Below are positions 11,601-26,100 of a DNA stretch of 64,000 nucleotides, in pieces. Made by a program: the position numbers and the translations under genes. How positions within the stretch are numbered: position 1 is the first letter of the stretch; every line of letters begins with the position of its first letter. The notes under the pieces are model-generated. The model was not told the origin of the DNA, searched no databases, and was given only the letters and a program-made list of their open reading frames with translations. The stretch is from Smittia aterrima (taxonomy: Eukaryota; Arthropoda; Insecta; Diptera; Chironomidae): the NCBI GenBank assembly GCA_033063855.1, contig CP093829.1:15159537-15223536 (forward strand), in the 5' to 3' direction.

Positions 11601-14600
11601 TCTCGTTAGTCAGCTAAGCTCTCAATGACTGAGCTTTTGAATCATTAACTGATTAAGTTTTTTTTTGTTGTGATTTGAAGTTTGTCGAGTCGAGTTAATT
11701 ATTTTTTCGAGTAGCATCTTAAGACAAAGCTCAAAGTTTTAATGAGAAATCTATCAACTTAAAGCAACAGGTGTGAAATGATAGCCACAAAGCGTGCTGC
11801 TTGAGAGCTCGCAAAACGTTACCACCTTTTAATCGCTATTATTACTTCGCTAGCCATAAATTTACATTGCTCACACATTTTCCACCCATCATATCATTTG
11901 TCATAAAATTAACAGACAATTGCGTCCAAACCGAAACAACAATGGTTAAATCATTTTACGGTCAGCACGAGCGATAAAGACTTAAATCACTTACACGACA
12001 ATAAAATGCAATAACATGACATTTATTTTAATTAAATAACGCTCAATGATTCGTTTTTATCTCTCCAACTTGTTCAACATACTTCACAAACATCGTCGCG
12101 TTAATTATTGCTCCCACGAGTGACAATGTTTTTATTTTTATTTATTGCAATATCAAGCTCAATCACAAGCCCCAAACTGTTATTAAACTCTCCTCTCTCT
12201 TTTTTCGGTTCAACAGTGAAACATATAATTTTAATGGAATTTGTGTTTAATATTCCTCTTTCTGTCACTTTATGATTATTGAAACAAATTAATAAAGCGT
12301 GAAGTTACACGTGAGAATTGATTTCAAGCTTTGAAATTGAGAGTTTCCGTGCGTGGACTTGATTGGCCTTTAGTTGGTTTCTGATTAAAACTTCATTTCA
12401 AAGGCTAATCATCGAAATCTTGAACTGACTGACCCTTGGCTCTTGGAATTTTTCTTCTCCACTTCCGGGGTTAACACTTTCCAGTCAATGAGATTTATTA
12501 CGAAGGGCATCATCATCATGAGAACAAATCGCTTGTTTGTTGAATTTTAACGCAAACAATAATTGTTCCCTTGCACTTGAACATTAAAAGTTTATTAAAG
12601 CGGAAAAAATCTTGTCGAACAATTAGTTTTCTAAATGCTAATTGTTATCAAGTAATAGCGATTCTCGTATTCGATGTGTTCATGCATCCGTCAACGTATT
12701 AATAGGCGGGAAAACTTTTTTTTATTAATGGGAATCACTCTCGAAAGCCCTGACGAAGCAATTTTACGGATTAAAGTTCTCTCAAACTTCTCGGCCGGCG
12801 AGATTTGATTGAAGCTTTACGAGGGAAGTAAATCTTTCAACAAAAAGCTAATGACAGTCAACAGACAGTTTCGCAGAAAAACCTCTCGAGTTCATCAAAG
12901 GTCAAGCTGTTTCGAAGCTGACGAAAGGTTCTCAGATGATTGTCAATTACTAACAAAAACGACAATAAATTACGCTATCGCTTCTCGTTTAACGGAATTG
13001 ATTAGTATGTGAGCGATCATTTTCGAGAGAAAAACAATTACCAATGACGTCAGAGTAAATCGAAATAGAAATTGCACGTCAGACTTAATCAATTATCGTC
13101 GAGTCATTAACTTACCCCGTTGAGAAGTCCCATTTTCGCCATCGGCCGTTTATTCCGCGGATAAAACTTGTGAGCTAAACTGACTAGCGTGTCGTCATAG
13201 CCAAACACGAGCTCATCCGCCGTCAGCGAAACGAAAGGCTTGTATTTGGCCGCAGTCAGCATCAGCGATATCGTTTTTGACACCAAATATCCCAAACTTT
13301 TGCTTTGCGTCGAAAGCGTCTGCAAATACATTTTCAAGAAAAGAACGAGGGGAAAAACAGCGGGAAATACGCCAAGTTTAATAATTGATGAAGCCATTAG
13401 AGTTAAGTTGCGTTATTAAGCATGCTTAACGATTAAAGAAGTTCACTTACTAGCAATGGAATATTTGGCGTCATTATCCGGAGATTCTTGTCGACGCTCA
13501 GCTCCGGAACGAACTGAAGAATCTTCTTATGCTGATACGAGACTGTATAATTATCATAAAACTTAATATTCACTTTTTCCATGTCTTCCCTAGAAAATGA
13601 AGAAAGAAAATTTAATCGCAATTGTTATAGGAATGTAATGAGGAAGTTTTGTATTTTAAAGTTCAATGAAGAGTCAATTGAATTTCAAATGAATTTGAAA
13701 AGCGCTAAATAGCTTTTGCTTTCAGTAAACTTTACGCAATCAGTGCGCGATCGAGCTTATTTCTTAAAATTAGGTCAATCAAACCATAAACTCTTATACG
13801 CGCAAATATTTAAAATAGAGAGAGGACTGAACATATGATCGTACTTAGTCAGATGAGTTTGCACATTTCACATTGAAATAAGAAGATCGTGCATGGCATT
13901 CAAAGACAAATCTCGTTAACATTAGTCATTGACTTCTTTCATCTCGTTTGTGCAAGCAGATGAAATTGAAATTTATCGCATGACGTTCTGTCATCGATAA
14001 TCAGTCGCGGAGGATCATTGCGCTCACGTTTTGGTTTGTGCAAGCGAGGAGAGAGAAAAATGTCGAAAGAAGCATTTAAAGGAGAATGAAACATTCGCAA
14101 AACTTGTGAAAGAAAACAAGCTGAGACATGTGCAATTGAGCAAGAAATTGCAGAAATTCTCTTTTAACAAACTTGTTTTCTCCTGCAACACTCTCCGGGT
14201 ATCAATTGCGACTTTTCTTTGAACATAAATCTCGGTGCGGCTTCGTTGGCCAATGCTTCTCTGTTATGATATGAGATGGAGAAAGAGCGAGTTTATTATA
14301 TAAATTAAAAATGCTGCAGCACATTAGCTTTTCTTTACGAAATTCTCTGTGCAATGGTTCGGGGTAAGAGCAGAAAGCAATTCATGTCGATAATGCTGCA
14401 TGTGAGGCTAATTTTTCTTATTGACACATCGAGCGGGGTAATGAGAGCAACCAGCAAACTTTTCTGGTGAAATTCTCATGAAGCAATTTAAACGAATTTC
14501 TCAAATGGTCTCTCCAATGATAATTAAAAATCTGAGACTCAATATTTTTGCAAAGCAAATAGCCATAACCATGTAACAGTTTGTCAAGATCTTTACACAT

Positions 14601-15452
14601 GCTCGCGAGACTTGTGCAGCGTCAATTTGTGCAATTACTGCATGGTTTAAGACATTGGCAAAGAGATATTGGTAAAATGCAGCTCGGAAAATGTTCAAGT
14701 TTCCTTGAGAAATCTTCGACAGACGTCAACTCTTTTGCTTATCCATCAAAGTTCATGGTACGAAGCGAACAATTAACAATGTTAACAAGTTTGATCAACA
14801 TACTCTTTTTGTTTGTCGTTTTAATTCCTTGACAGAAGATCTCTTTTGTGTCTCTCGTTATGGACTGAATGATAATCGTGCCAATGCTTGGTAAAGACTT
14901 TGAATTTAACAAGACACAAAGTGGTTGTCTTGCGACGATGAAAATCATGAAAAGTTGTTTGAAATTCTAAGCGACCTTGAGTTACTTTATGCAAGTAAAA
15001 GTCTCAATGAGTCTCTAACAATCTGACACAGAAGGAAGTTCAAGAACTTCCTGAGTTTCTGCATGCATGTTAAGGTAAAGTTTAACTCGTTTAATTCAGA
15101 GCTGAAGTTCCTCAAGCTTCATGCAATTCAAATGACTCGACTTACCTATAGACAAATGGTCCTACTTCAACTAATATCGGCTTCTCGCCATTAAGAAATC
15201 CTTCAGGATTCGTCACATTAAAAATGTAAACTTTCGTTAATCTTATCACGCCAGGACGTTGCCAGTAGTGAAAGCTAAGCGTTCCATTCCATAATCGCAA
15301 ATTCTGTGAAGAGAGAAAATATTTTAGACTAGCTCGATTGTCATTAGCTTTCTACTTCACCTTTAATATAAAATAATTTAGCCAAGGAACAGACGATAAT
15401 ATGACACCAGCTATTAATGTAATTATTCCAAAAACTATCACAGCCACACGGT
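8648..15452 (-). CDS. CD36 / scavenger receptor class B family protein, first coding exon missing
   Basis: This is a two-TM scavenger receptor that binds lipids or other ligands at the cell surface or in endolysosomes. Predicted exons on the minus strand, 5' to 3': 15452-15361, 15303-15146, 13589-13451, 13319-13116, 9990-9729, 9668-9540, 9481-9363, 9296-9171, 9037-8648. With one base from an unseen upstream exon they give 539 residues. Seen in order: N-terminal TM (VAVIVFGIITLIAGVILSSV), the FNVTNPEGFLNG and VGPFVYRE signature, ectodomain with Cys in SPCNN, DLCRI, NQCFN and SPCQYGAP, C-terminal TM (IVGGAFIIIFVFVQ) and a cytosolic tail of about 75 residues ending SSSSNDEEDS. It resembles the fly debris-buster/emp group, but the exact orthologue is not decided. 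The longest intron is 3.1 kb (9991-13115). The exon-1 acceptor at 15453-15454 requires a one-base phase. Alternatively the frame is open upstream to an ATG at 15540, adding 29 residues; I think the intron is more likely. Confidence 0.9.
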
Positions 15453-15540
15453 CTGTAAAGGAAGGCGAAAGAATGAGTAAACAGAGGAAACGAATCGATC
15501 TAATGATGATTGCGAATGAATTACGATCTAAAAATCTCAT

Positions 15541-18500
15541 AAAGTTCTAATGGTCAGGTGCTCACATCCTCAATTTAAAATCTTCGGACTTTACTCGCGG
15601 AAGCCTGAATTCGCTCGTTTTCCAGCTTTATCGTTCAAATGCAAAAGAGAAGTTTCTTTACTTAGGCGAATAAAGAAGTCGTCTCGAGATCTCGTTTTTG
15701 GCAAGCAAGGTGAAGTCAAAATGTTTGCGCTAGTAACGTGAACAAACTCCCGAAATACAAAAAAAAATTATAATGAAAAAGCAAATAAAATGCTAATTGC
15801 TCGACTAACTAATGAATACTTTCGGGCAGTTCAACTCGATTGTCTTTGTGGATGTTCATTCACACCTAACGTCAATTTCGCACCTCATTTGACTACCAGC
15901 ATCAACTAAGCAACGATCATGACATTGATTAAGACGGAATTGCTAATCGCTGCAAGCAGAAGTGTCGCGCTAACATGTTTGATGATATTCCTCATCGACA
16001 AGTTATACAAACAGGCTCGTTCTGTTATCCATCAACATTCATTCTCAAGTCTTACATAATGAATGTTTGAGCAGTAAACAAATTGCCTCAAGAAAAAAAT
16101 TTGTGTTCCTGCTTTTCGTTAAATCTCAAAAGCTCCAATCATTGCCACGCGAGACATTGAACTATTGATAATGATTCGAATCGAATAAAAAGGGAAAAAC
16201 AAAGCTCGAGAGTTTTCAATGTTAAGTCGTCATCACTTTTTCAATTAGTTACGCAACTTTAATGACAAATTATTACGCTAATGACTTCGCTTTGCTTTCA
16301 GATTATTTTTTTTTCGAAACCATTCATCTCACTTAACTGCGAATCTTCAAATTGGTGACTTACTTGAGAAAATTGAAATGTAACAGCAAAGTTTACTCGC
16401 AACGAGGCGTTTAGCTACTTCACAATTATAAATTATCGGCTTGTAGACCTCAAGCTACCTTGGCATTTCTATCAGAGATATTTTTCCTTCTCTCTCTCTA
16501 TTGTGAGCAATGAAAAGATCAAATAAAACATCGTTTGAAGTCAAAAGAAAGGAGAGAGACACACACGTTGATGATTGCTTAGGTGTGACGACTAAGCGCT
16601 GCAGGCAATTGAGTGAAGTGAAGATAATGACACCGGTCATAGAGTTCAAGGGCTTGTAAATCGCTCGGAGCTTTCTTTTCAAATAAATTTGAAATGGGAA
16701 GATTTCAAAAAGCAGTAAAACAGCTTGAATTCCAATTAATTTTTTTTCTAAGCTTCCTTAATGTTTTCTCCATTAGAAAACTTGAGTATTTTCTTCTTTT
16801 TAATTCCGATCCCTCTTGAGCGTCAACCTCATTTCATGTGTGTCAAGGTCGTTGAAACATTCGCCTGAATTTATCTCGTTTAGCTATTGACAATTGTGCA
16901 TCAGGTATACTCCACGCTTTGATTTTAATTACGAGCATTCGAATTTTTATTAATTGTCGAATGAGATTTTTAACGAGCAACTAAACATGAGCTGCTTGAA
17001 AATATCAATTCAAAACGATCATATGGTCGAAGGAAACATTTTTCTATTTTGTAATTGCGGGTTGAAGAATTCAAGACCATTACGATGAGCCATCGTCAGC
17101 TTTGTGTGTTGTAACGCGAAATCAATCGCAATTTAATAATTTGTTTCATTGAAATCGATCTGAGGATATTCGTTAAGTCAAAGCCGCAGGTGGATCGCGT
17201 GTACACGATCAGGGTTTGAAACAGAATTTTTGTCAAGAATCTTTTTTCTGGGGCAAAGCTGATTAGTGCAACACGAAACTTCTTCACAACGCAATGGATT
17301 TTTCTTTCACAATTCTCAAGTGGCAATGAAAAAAGTTATTAATAAGAGTCTCTGATGTTTGTTTGAGCAATTCGAGTATTAGTTAATACACATCGTTAAT
17401 CAAGGTTGAGCTGCAGGTTTTCAAAGTGTTGAAGAAGACTTGACGACGACACACGGAGCTCACTAGTTCCTTTGGAATTCAACAAAATTCTGTGGAAACT
17501 TCAGAAAGCTTTTGCGCTGCCCCTCAACATCGAATGTAACTTAATTGAATATCAGGTCAGTAAGGTAGTAAACTGATGCAAGAAAAATGCAACTTGTTTT
17601 CATGAAAACATTTCAAGTTTTCCACTTTTATGCTCTTTTAGCTAAGCACACAGACAGTTGCGCAATTTGTATAAAATAACTTGAATGAAAAAGCGTTTAT
17701 TGTTATTAAATCGCTTTCAATTCTGTTTTAATGCATTAAGAAGCCCGTTGCCTTTGAACCACTCTTATAGAATTTAATTTGCGGATCATGAGTGGAATGA
17801 TTTCAGTAAACCATCGGTAGCAAGCCACGATTGCAATTGAGTCGTTAAAGGTATTAAAGCCATCAACAGGTAAGTTTGAATGTCGGCTCAGCGATCTTTA
17901 CATTCCTAAGCGTCGTGAGGATGTTTCGCAAGTCGACGATGAGCTTGTCATTAAACACGGAAAATTTAACGAGACGATCAGATGATTTCATCGTTCATCG
18001 AGGAGAGAAATGTTTGACTACGGCGACTAATGCGTGTGAATTCGTTTGTGGAATTGTCATCAGTTAACCTACAGGTCATTTGCTGTCGTCTTCGAATTGA
18101 AATACAAGCACATCGCACAAGCATCAACTGACCACAGACACGAGATTTATCGAAAAACGAATTACTTTCGAGTTCGACACTTACTACTGTTAAATTTAGC
18201 TCCATAGGAGATGAGCATCGAGAGAGGAGTTGAACCGCGATTTACTCGCGGGAGTCCAAAGATATTGTTGCTCGCATTTTGACCGACTTTTAGGTAATTT
18301 TTGTGTAATCCCATATTAATGTTGAGGAGTATAATGTCGCTCGACGCCCGATGATGTTGATTATCTGAAATAAAATGAAAGAGAGGGAAATATTAAGTGA
18401 GCTTGGCTTTTTATTTTTAGTTATGAGTGAATATATTATCGGATTAAGATGCAATAATCGAAGCTGTAAGTGCTCCGAGGCTCTCACTCCATGCACCTGA

Positions 18501-21500
18501 TGCATTTGGCAGTTTTAACAAAGTAGCTTGGGAGAACGTGCACAAATGTTATTGATCTTGACCTAAACATATTTCTCAACAGTCACAAATCTACTTCACG
18601 AACTTCATGAATCAATCACTTCATAAAACGCTATTTACAAGTTGTGACAGCAGCAGCAAGGCGATCGAACTCTTGCCGGTGCAAGAAAAGTTTACAAACT
18701 GTGCGAAAATTGTCGCTCTGTTTGCTCAATGATTTCTTCTCAATCTCATTGCGGGCAATCTTTATTTGTCTTCTCTCATTCATTGTCCAGTAAATTCGCA
18801 ATAAAATAATTATTCTTATAAAGACGTCGAAGGTTTTAAACTTCCTTAAGGGAATGAAGAGGTAAACGAATCGATTCACATTCCTTATGAAGTTACAGTA
18901 ATCGCCCCTAAGTGACAAAATCACTGTCAATTATTTTGACCTTACAGATCGCAAATATCGAGAGTGTGAGTGAAGTTTCTGGGTGATTGTCCGAAGCTTC
19001 GAAAGGTGATGAGACGAAAGTAAATTATTTTGAACAAAGTCAAGGCGATAAGCGAAAAGTTATCGTGGCGAAGTGTCATAAATAGACTTTTTTTTCGTTA
19101 ATTGCCTGGCTTGGCTCAGAATGAATTTTGCGATCGTGCAATCGTAAACCATATTGCATAACAAAGAATGTATCACTGAAATTCCACGCAATCACGTGCA
19201 ACTAAAATCTTGTTCGACTTAGTGCGCTTCTTTGTGCAAGTTGACAGAAGTGGAAACAACTTAGTCATCAATACGAGCATGCACAGAAAAAAAACTAAAG
19301 AAAATTGTCTGGAGTTGTGTAACTTTCATGGTCTGGCCTGTTGCAGGCCTTGACATTGAATACTTCTCGCTCTTTTCTCTTTCTTTCACGTGAATTTATC
19401 TTCGCCTTTGTAAGCGAAAGAGAAATTTTTCTGCAGCCTCCTCAGATCGCGAACGAGTCTGTAGACACTCAAACAACCTATTATAGCATGCAAGAGGAGC
19501 ACAAAAGATTTTTGAGATTTTATTAATATTTTTACTTGTCGTCTTCTTTTAAAATCACTGTGTGATGTAAAGTTTATATTATCACTTTATGTTTCGCCGA
19601 TCATTGGAATGATTAATCCAATAATATTGATGCGGCGCGAGGAGAAGAGATCAAGTGTCAGCTTATTGCTGGAACAGTATTGACACGTGAATTGGGTTAA
19701 CGGGCCAACTAATATCATGGTTTTAACTCGTCGAAGTCATGCATTAACATTACATAATCGGCGAAAACATGAAAAGAAATTTGTCGGTAGAAAAGAATTT
19801 TCGTAGTTCGGCCTTCAATTATCATTTTTTTTTTCAGTCGAGCGCTGACATTTTCATGCGCCGTCGCGTTTAATTTCGGCAACGATCAGCCGATTCTATC
19901 GAAATTGGTTTGACGCGAAGCTGCAACGCTTGAACTTTCTTGGTAATTATCCACGGCAAAGCGAATCGACCTTCTTATGAATATTCAACATCTTCTTGTG
20001 AGTAATAAATCTTGGAAAATTGACTTCGCGGTTCCTTGACTCTTGTAATTGAAATTTATTAAACACTCCACATGAATCGGACTGCAACATAATTTTTTTG
20101 CAAGTTCATTACAATGAATTCTGATTAAACAATAAACTACTTTTGCTCTATAAATGATGCTTTGACCTTCTTCTGTGCTTTTCTCTTCTCATTATTCGAG
20201 GCGTCATAAAAGGAAAAATAATGAAACATGCGACAGAAACCTTGAATCTGTCGAAAGCTTTCTAACAAAGCTCTTTTATGAAGCGAGCGATCAACTCACG
20301 GTTAGAGAGACGACGTCGAAGTGAAGAAGAAAAACAATCATTTGTGATTTAATTACACTTTGCATGAAGTGTTGGACATTTTTTCGGCGTTTAACACTCG
20401 GTCACGCCAAGATGTGATCTCGTTGAGCTTCTTAGCATTCACGCAACGTTTGACGAGTTATCTCATCGTTTAATACAAATAACTTTGGAATTGATTATCA
20501 CGCAATCGCTCAGAAAAGACACGAAGCCTCACGAGGAATTTTAATTTTAACATCAGTCCAATGATGCATTCGCACGCATAAATTGTGATTGCGATGCTCT
20601 AGGATCTCATAAAACTTAACGATTCTCATTTGCAATAAACTTTAACTCATGACAATTTAATTCCATTTGCCAAGAGTAACTTTATGTGATGTTCTGGCGG
20701 AAAAATAAATAACGAGACTGGCATCTCTAGAGGATCGGTCAGGGTAAAAACAGTTCTTCTCATCGATGCCTTTCATTAAGTTTCTTTATTGCATCGCGCT
20801 ATTCGCAAAGCAGAAAATCTGCAGCAGTGAGATGAATTCACTGAATGTCTTTATGAACTGGTTGGCGTGGAAACTGTGTCAACCCGGGGGAGAGTAAAGT
20901 TATGTAATCAAACGAGATAACTAAACGATATTTTCTCCTGCTACAGCTGACATCGATTTTCTTATATTCGGTTTATGATGATGTGAAAGACGAAACGATA
21001 GAGCACCATTAATCGAGAGTGAGAAAAGCATGAAGTTAATGTTATTCAATGTTTAAAACGCAGCAAACTTGATTTCGTTGAGTACTTCTGTTGAGACAGG
21101 TCAGTTATGTGCACATTTGATATTTTAACGCATCTGTTGTGAAACAAGTCAATCTAAGGCAAAGATATTGAAACATTGTCGCCACTTTTTTATTATCCAT
21201 CAATTAAATGAAGTTTATTTATCCAACAAATTGTTGATTTATTGAAGAATCGAAGAATATGAGATTTGCACAAGCGACGAACCCAAGTCAACTAAGTTTG
21301 CTGTCTGCCCTTGACAACGCTCCGATCGTGAAATGCTGTCATTTCCTTTCGGGATTTTCCCACGAGTGAGTGGGAGAGAAAATATTTCTCCAATTATTCG
21401 TCTGAGTCAACAAAAGATTTTATCGTAATTGAATTCCCAAATTTTTGATTGATGAATTTTAAAAACTTTTTCTGTTGGTTTTTCGTATGAAAAACTTCCA

Positions 21501-24500
21501 ACATTTCCACAAAATTGATTCAAGCGTGTGCACTGAGAAATAAAGCACATAAATGATCATTTAATGCTGCTTAACTACGTCTGGCATTTTTTCTCAATTA
21601 CCTCGATTATTATTTACTCTAAAAATTGTTCAACAGCTTTTAACACTTTTTTTTCTTTGTCGTTGTGAAACGAGCACCGCATAGCTTGATTTTAGTTTTA
21701 CATTTTTTTTTTGTGGAAAACGTATCGATTTCTTATTGGAAAAGTTAACAGACCGAAGAATTTTCTCAACAACACCTTTGGCAATTTTGACAAATACTAA
21801 AACTTCTTTTCTGTACTTACGTTTGAATTGATTCAAGTTCTGATGATTCGATTATCCTTGCTCAGCTGTTGTCTTTCACACATTTGACAATCTTATTTTT
21901 TCCGTCACTTCTTCGATGGAAAGACAAACTTCAATTTTGACATGCACCTTGGAAATATCTCTTTTCATTCTACACGAAATAAAACTTTGTCGTGATATTA
22001 TCTTCTTCCAATTTTCCTTTTTAAAATTCAAACAATTTTTTGGCACTGATTTGTGAAAAGTAAACTCAAGCACTGTTGCCTTCAAAATTCTAACATTTCG
22101 TTTCGTTATCACAGATGATTCGTTGTTTAAATAAAATTTCGAGTACTCCAAAGGAAATCGAACAAGGATTTTTCAATTTATCTTTTAACTCCGCACAACA
22201 CAAAATTTAAAATATACGCACACTTGATCTCGCCTTAAACTTCCTTTAACTAAGTGAAGTTGGAAAATGCTTTCCTAAACAAAAATTCTCGGATAAGCGA
22301 GAGCCCGCGAAACGTCTTATACTTGCAATCGCGAAATGTATAATGACTTTACCTGAAACTGAAAAAAAATCATTTCAACTATACAGCCCCAGTAAGTAAG
22401 TAAACTCAAATAATTGAGTACGCTGAGTAGTTGAAGAAAAAAAAAGCACATTGCTCAGTCGACGACAACACACTAGCGCAAGTGTTGAGTGAGAGAAGCA
22501 GCAGCGTAAGATAATAAGCGTGAGGCAAATTTTCGCGAGAGCTCAAATTTTCATCTAAAAAAAATTAACTCTGGACTTTTTGCGATAACTCAAAGAGAAC
22601 TGCGAGTTCGAAACTTCTTCATTGATTGACGTAGTTTGATGATTTTGCGTAGAGTAATTATAGCGGTTAAATTACTTTGTTGATCAATTCAATTAATGTG
22701 GAATTTGCAAGAAAATTGAGATCACAGGTGAGGAAAAGAGCGAGAAATTTTTACGAAAAACTTTAGCGAGCGCATGAGTTGCAAAAACAGATTATATAAT
22801 TGTAATGAACTTGCCATTACTTGCTCGCATGTGCTCAGATCTTAGTTGTTATTGTTGTGAAAGCAGATTTGCTTAAGCAGCGCAAGAATTTTTCTTGCAG
22901 AATCTTCAGGGTCGAAAGGGGAATTCTCAACATCTGGTAGGTCTCAAAGTTTACAAACGAATATGCATTGATTTCGTTTATGCATAATCAGATCAACCTT
23001 GTCAACCTTTTTGGTATGCCGTCAATTGTTCCAAAATAAGTTCTCAAACAAGAACCAAGGGAAAGTGAAAGCACAACTTTTTGCATACAAGTTTCCTCAT
23101 TGACGTCAATGCGATGATTCCCACACAAGGTGCGACATCGTTAAGAGAGGTATTTATACAATTAAGCCTCCGAATTGATTCACGATCCTGTTTTGAATTG
23201 CATCGAACTGCAGTCAGAAAGTCACCGAACTTTGCTTAAAAGGAAAAGAGAAGGCTTTTTACTGAAGACAATTAAATTTTGCTTCAGTTTGTCCACTCGC
23301 TTGAGTCAGCAAACGCAACGAGATTTAATTTTCGTTGATTCGTTTATGCTCGGAAGATAAAACAATTACTTATCAACGTCCGATCTTAATTAACTTCATT
23401 TGTCTCGTCAAAATGAATGTTGGCGATGAATTTATTCACCGGTTTTTTTTTTGTTGATGTGATGGTGAATAAAAATTTGAGCAAAACTCTTTAAACAAAA
23501 GTTTTTTTCTATGATTGAAGAATAATTCGCGGATTTTCTGAAACTCGCAAATCTCAAAATTACTTCTATCGTCATCATCGATTAATCTCCCCGCAAATAT
23601 TTAATTCCATCGCTATTAGCATTCGACGAAATGCCGTCAATCAAAGTCCAAAATGAACAAACTCAGGAGCAGCAAGTAAATTGTTTCGAATTAGAAATCG
23701 ACATGATCATTGGATTGATGATTGAGAAACTTCTGAGACTGTTAACTCTTGACCGTTGATCTCACATACAAAGTGCTTCTTGTAAATGATCATAAATCTT
23801 AGAACTAAGTCTTTTCTTAAGATGGAAGAAGCGGTATACGATTATCAGTTCGTTGCGCAAACTTTGTTTTTAACGGTAACAACTCCTTTGCATGCAGTTT
23901 AACTGGTCATCATGCAGTAAAAATATAACACATTTCATCTTGTAATTCCCCTCGGCCGATCATGTTAATGAACTTAGAAACCCCGACGAGTGCCTTCAAG
24001 TTCATTTTGGCTTACAACTTGCCGGGAAAAACCTTGCAAACCTTGAGCATGATCTCAATTGAAAGCATGATTCGCAGAAAATGTGGACATGAACGTAAAT
24101 ATGCAAGCTGGCGATTTCGTAATTACGATGAACTTGCCCTTACTGTCCGACTTATTCATGCAGATAGAGAAGGAAGTGCACATACGTAGCTCTCAACACT
24201 TACGTTCGTCTATGTCGTGAAATTGACCCTTAAAGCAACGATGATGGTACACTCAGTGATATTTCAATGTCACCGGCTTCGTAGTTGTAAGGCGAGTGTG
24301 GATAAACATTATTGGAGTTAACAAAACAGTGTTTTATTTTGGGAAATAGCAACGGCTCAGTACAGGCGTTTGTCTAACAATCAAGGCAATCAAGATGTTT
24401 GGACGAAAATGTGAGTAATTTTTTTATTTCCAGATAGCTCCAACGAACACTCACACTCGCAATAAGTGAATAAGAGTGAAAAGGCAGATGAAGCTGCGTA

Positions 24501-25324
24501 GTCACTTTAATTCGAAAACTTCTGCGCAACGATTCCGCGTGAGGCTTTTGAAAGATGATTATTAGAAGATTTAATATTGAATGTTTACACAGCCATCGAG
24601 ATGAGAATAATTCTGCGATATCGTTCTCGTCTAAAACCAGGAAGTTTTTTTTGGCAAATTTCGATTGTTGGAAATTCTTAATATTCTTGTCTGATGTTTG
24701 TGATTCTCTTTAGACTCGACGACAAGAGAATATTAATGATTGATTGCTTAGAAATAAAGATTAACATGAAAAATATAAATTCATTTTCCTCAAATTCTTC
24801 ACTGCTCAACGTCGTCAACAGAAGCGCCTTCGATTGACATCTCAAAAACACTTCCGAGCATTCCCAGGCGCAATAAAAAACATTCGCCTCGCCTTTATGA
24901 CTTTCCTGAATTTAAGATTTTAAAAAAACATTAAAGTTACAAATGATGTTCAAGTTGTTAGGAAAGCGATTCGAGCTCGAGAAATTATTGTTCTGTGGAT
25001 AATAAATTAAAATGTTTGTACCTTCACACACGAATTAACTTCAATCTGTGACAAATTATGCTGAGAGTGAGTGAAGAGGGGCCGAGATATTCGACTTTTG
25101 ATATTGAAACTCGGTTTGTACTCATCCATGTTTATTTAAATTCGATTAAAGGTTGAAAAACGAAGGGATTTTAAAATATTAAAGGATCAAAATGCGAATA
25201 TCTCTTTACTTTGGAATTAAATTTTTTTTGTTGTTCTTGATTTTCAATTGTTTTAAAAGTTATTTGTATATTTCAAATCAGATTATTGATTGTCTTAAAA
25301 TTCTTGCATCAATTAAATTTCGAT
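15541..25324. other. 9.8-kb stretch without recognisable genes
   Basis: AT-rich DNA upstream of the CD36-family gene. Its missing first exon(s) and promoter should lie here or further on. I checked GTAAGT/GTGAGT donors on the minus strand (for example near 18178, 20287 and 21825) and found none with both an ATG and the required one-base phase. All ORFs are short and lack family resemblance. Confidence 0.45.
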
Positions 25325-25333
25325 ATTAATTCT
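25325..25333. repeat. 9-bp target-site duplication, left copy
   Basis: ATTAATTCT directly abuts the left end (ACTGTAG...) of the foldback element and is repeated exactly at its right end (28343-28351). Confidence 0.8.
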
Positions 25334-25359
25334 ACTGTAGAAAAGTTAGCCTGCAGGCT

Positions 25360-25629
25360 GATCCATGGATCGGATCCATGGATCCAAATTGAGGCAAAAC
25401 CGAGATTTGGATCCATGGATCGACCAATCCATGGATCGGAAAAAGATGCGAAAGCCGATCCATGGATCCAAATTGATGCAAAAACGAACTTTGGATCCAT
25501 GGATCGAAAAGGGGAAATATAATTTTCAAATCTTGATATCTCGATCCATGGATCTGGGATCCGTGGATCCAAAAAGGATTTTTTTGCTGAGATCGGGTTC
25601 TCGCTTCATGAATTAGGGATCCATGGATC
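25360..25629. repeat. Array of 12-bp palindrome GATCCATGGATC, left arm
   Basis: Nine occurrences of the self-complementary motif (or close variants, one with CCGTGG and one beginning AATCC) lie in 270 bp at irregular spacing. They alternate with A-rich linkers such as AAATTGAGGCAAAAC. The array is preceded by another perfect palindrome, AGCCTGCAGGCT. Because the motif is self-complementary, ORFs reading DPWI/IHGS appear on both strands; these are artefacts of the repeat. Confidence 0.9.
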
Positions 25630-25982
25630 GAAAGGGATTTTTTTTTGTTGAAAGACAAATTTAAAGTTTTTCTAAACAGCCTTTTATTTCAGTTTTAAGT
25701 TGTGAGCTTGTCTCGCTCGTTTTCACATAAAAAATATCTTTTGGAACAATGTTAACAGAATCAGTTTTTCTTATGCTTAACAATAACGAAACTGAATCCA
25801 TCTCGTTGAACTTCGCGTAAAATTGCTTCTTTTTTTAAGGATTTTTTCGTAGAAAAAACCTTATTGTGGCCACTATGTCTGTCTGTCTGTCCGTCCGTCT
25901 TTCTGTCAGCAAAAATCATAAGTTGCCATAAGTTGACGGACAGACAGACAGACAAAAACTTATGGCATTTTATGGCTCACAG

Positions 25983-26099
25983 ATAATATATGATATAATA
26001 TATAATATATAATATAATATATAATATATAATATATAATATATAATATAATATATAATATAATATATAATATAATATATAATATAATATATAATATATA
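25983..26099. repeat. AT microsatellite (ATAATATATAAT-type)
   Basis: An uninterrupted run of ATA/TAT units inside the nested repeat. A second run occupies about 26231-26316, and the right-arm equivalent is about 27635-27690. The run length differs between arms, as expected of slippage. Confidence 0.9.
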
Positions 26100-26100
26100 A

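Noticed and set aside
18172..18205. Possible first CD36-family exon: ATGGAGCTAAATTTAACAGTA followed by GTAAGT on the minus strand
   Set aside because: The donor is good, but the exon ends in phase 0, whereas the acceptor at 15452 needs one carried base; joining would shift the frame to an early stop.
25360..25629. Palindromic repeats with spacers, superficially CRISPR-like
   Set aside because: The genome is clearly eukaryotic, spacing is irregular, linkers recur, and the array is mirrored in the other arm of a transposable element.
25286..25658. Several overlapping ORFs on both strands reading repeated DPWI / IHGS / SMDR
   Set aside because: Produced by the self-complementary GATCCATGGATC repeat, which stays open in several frames. 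Not genes.
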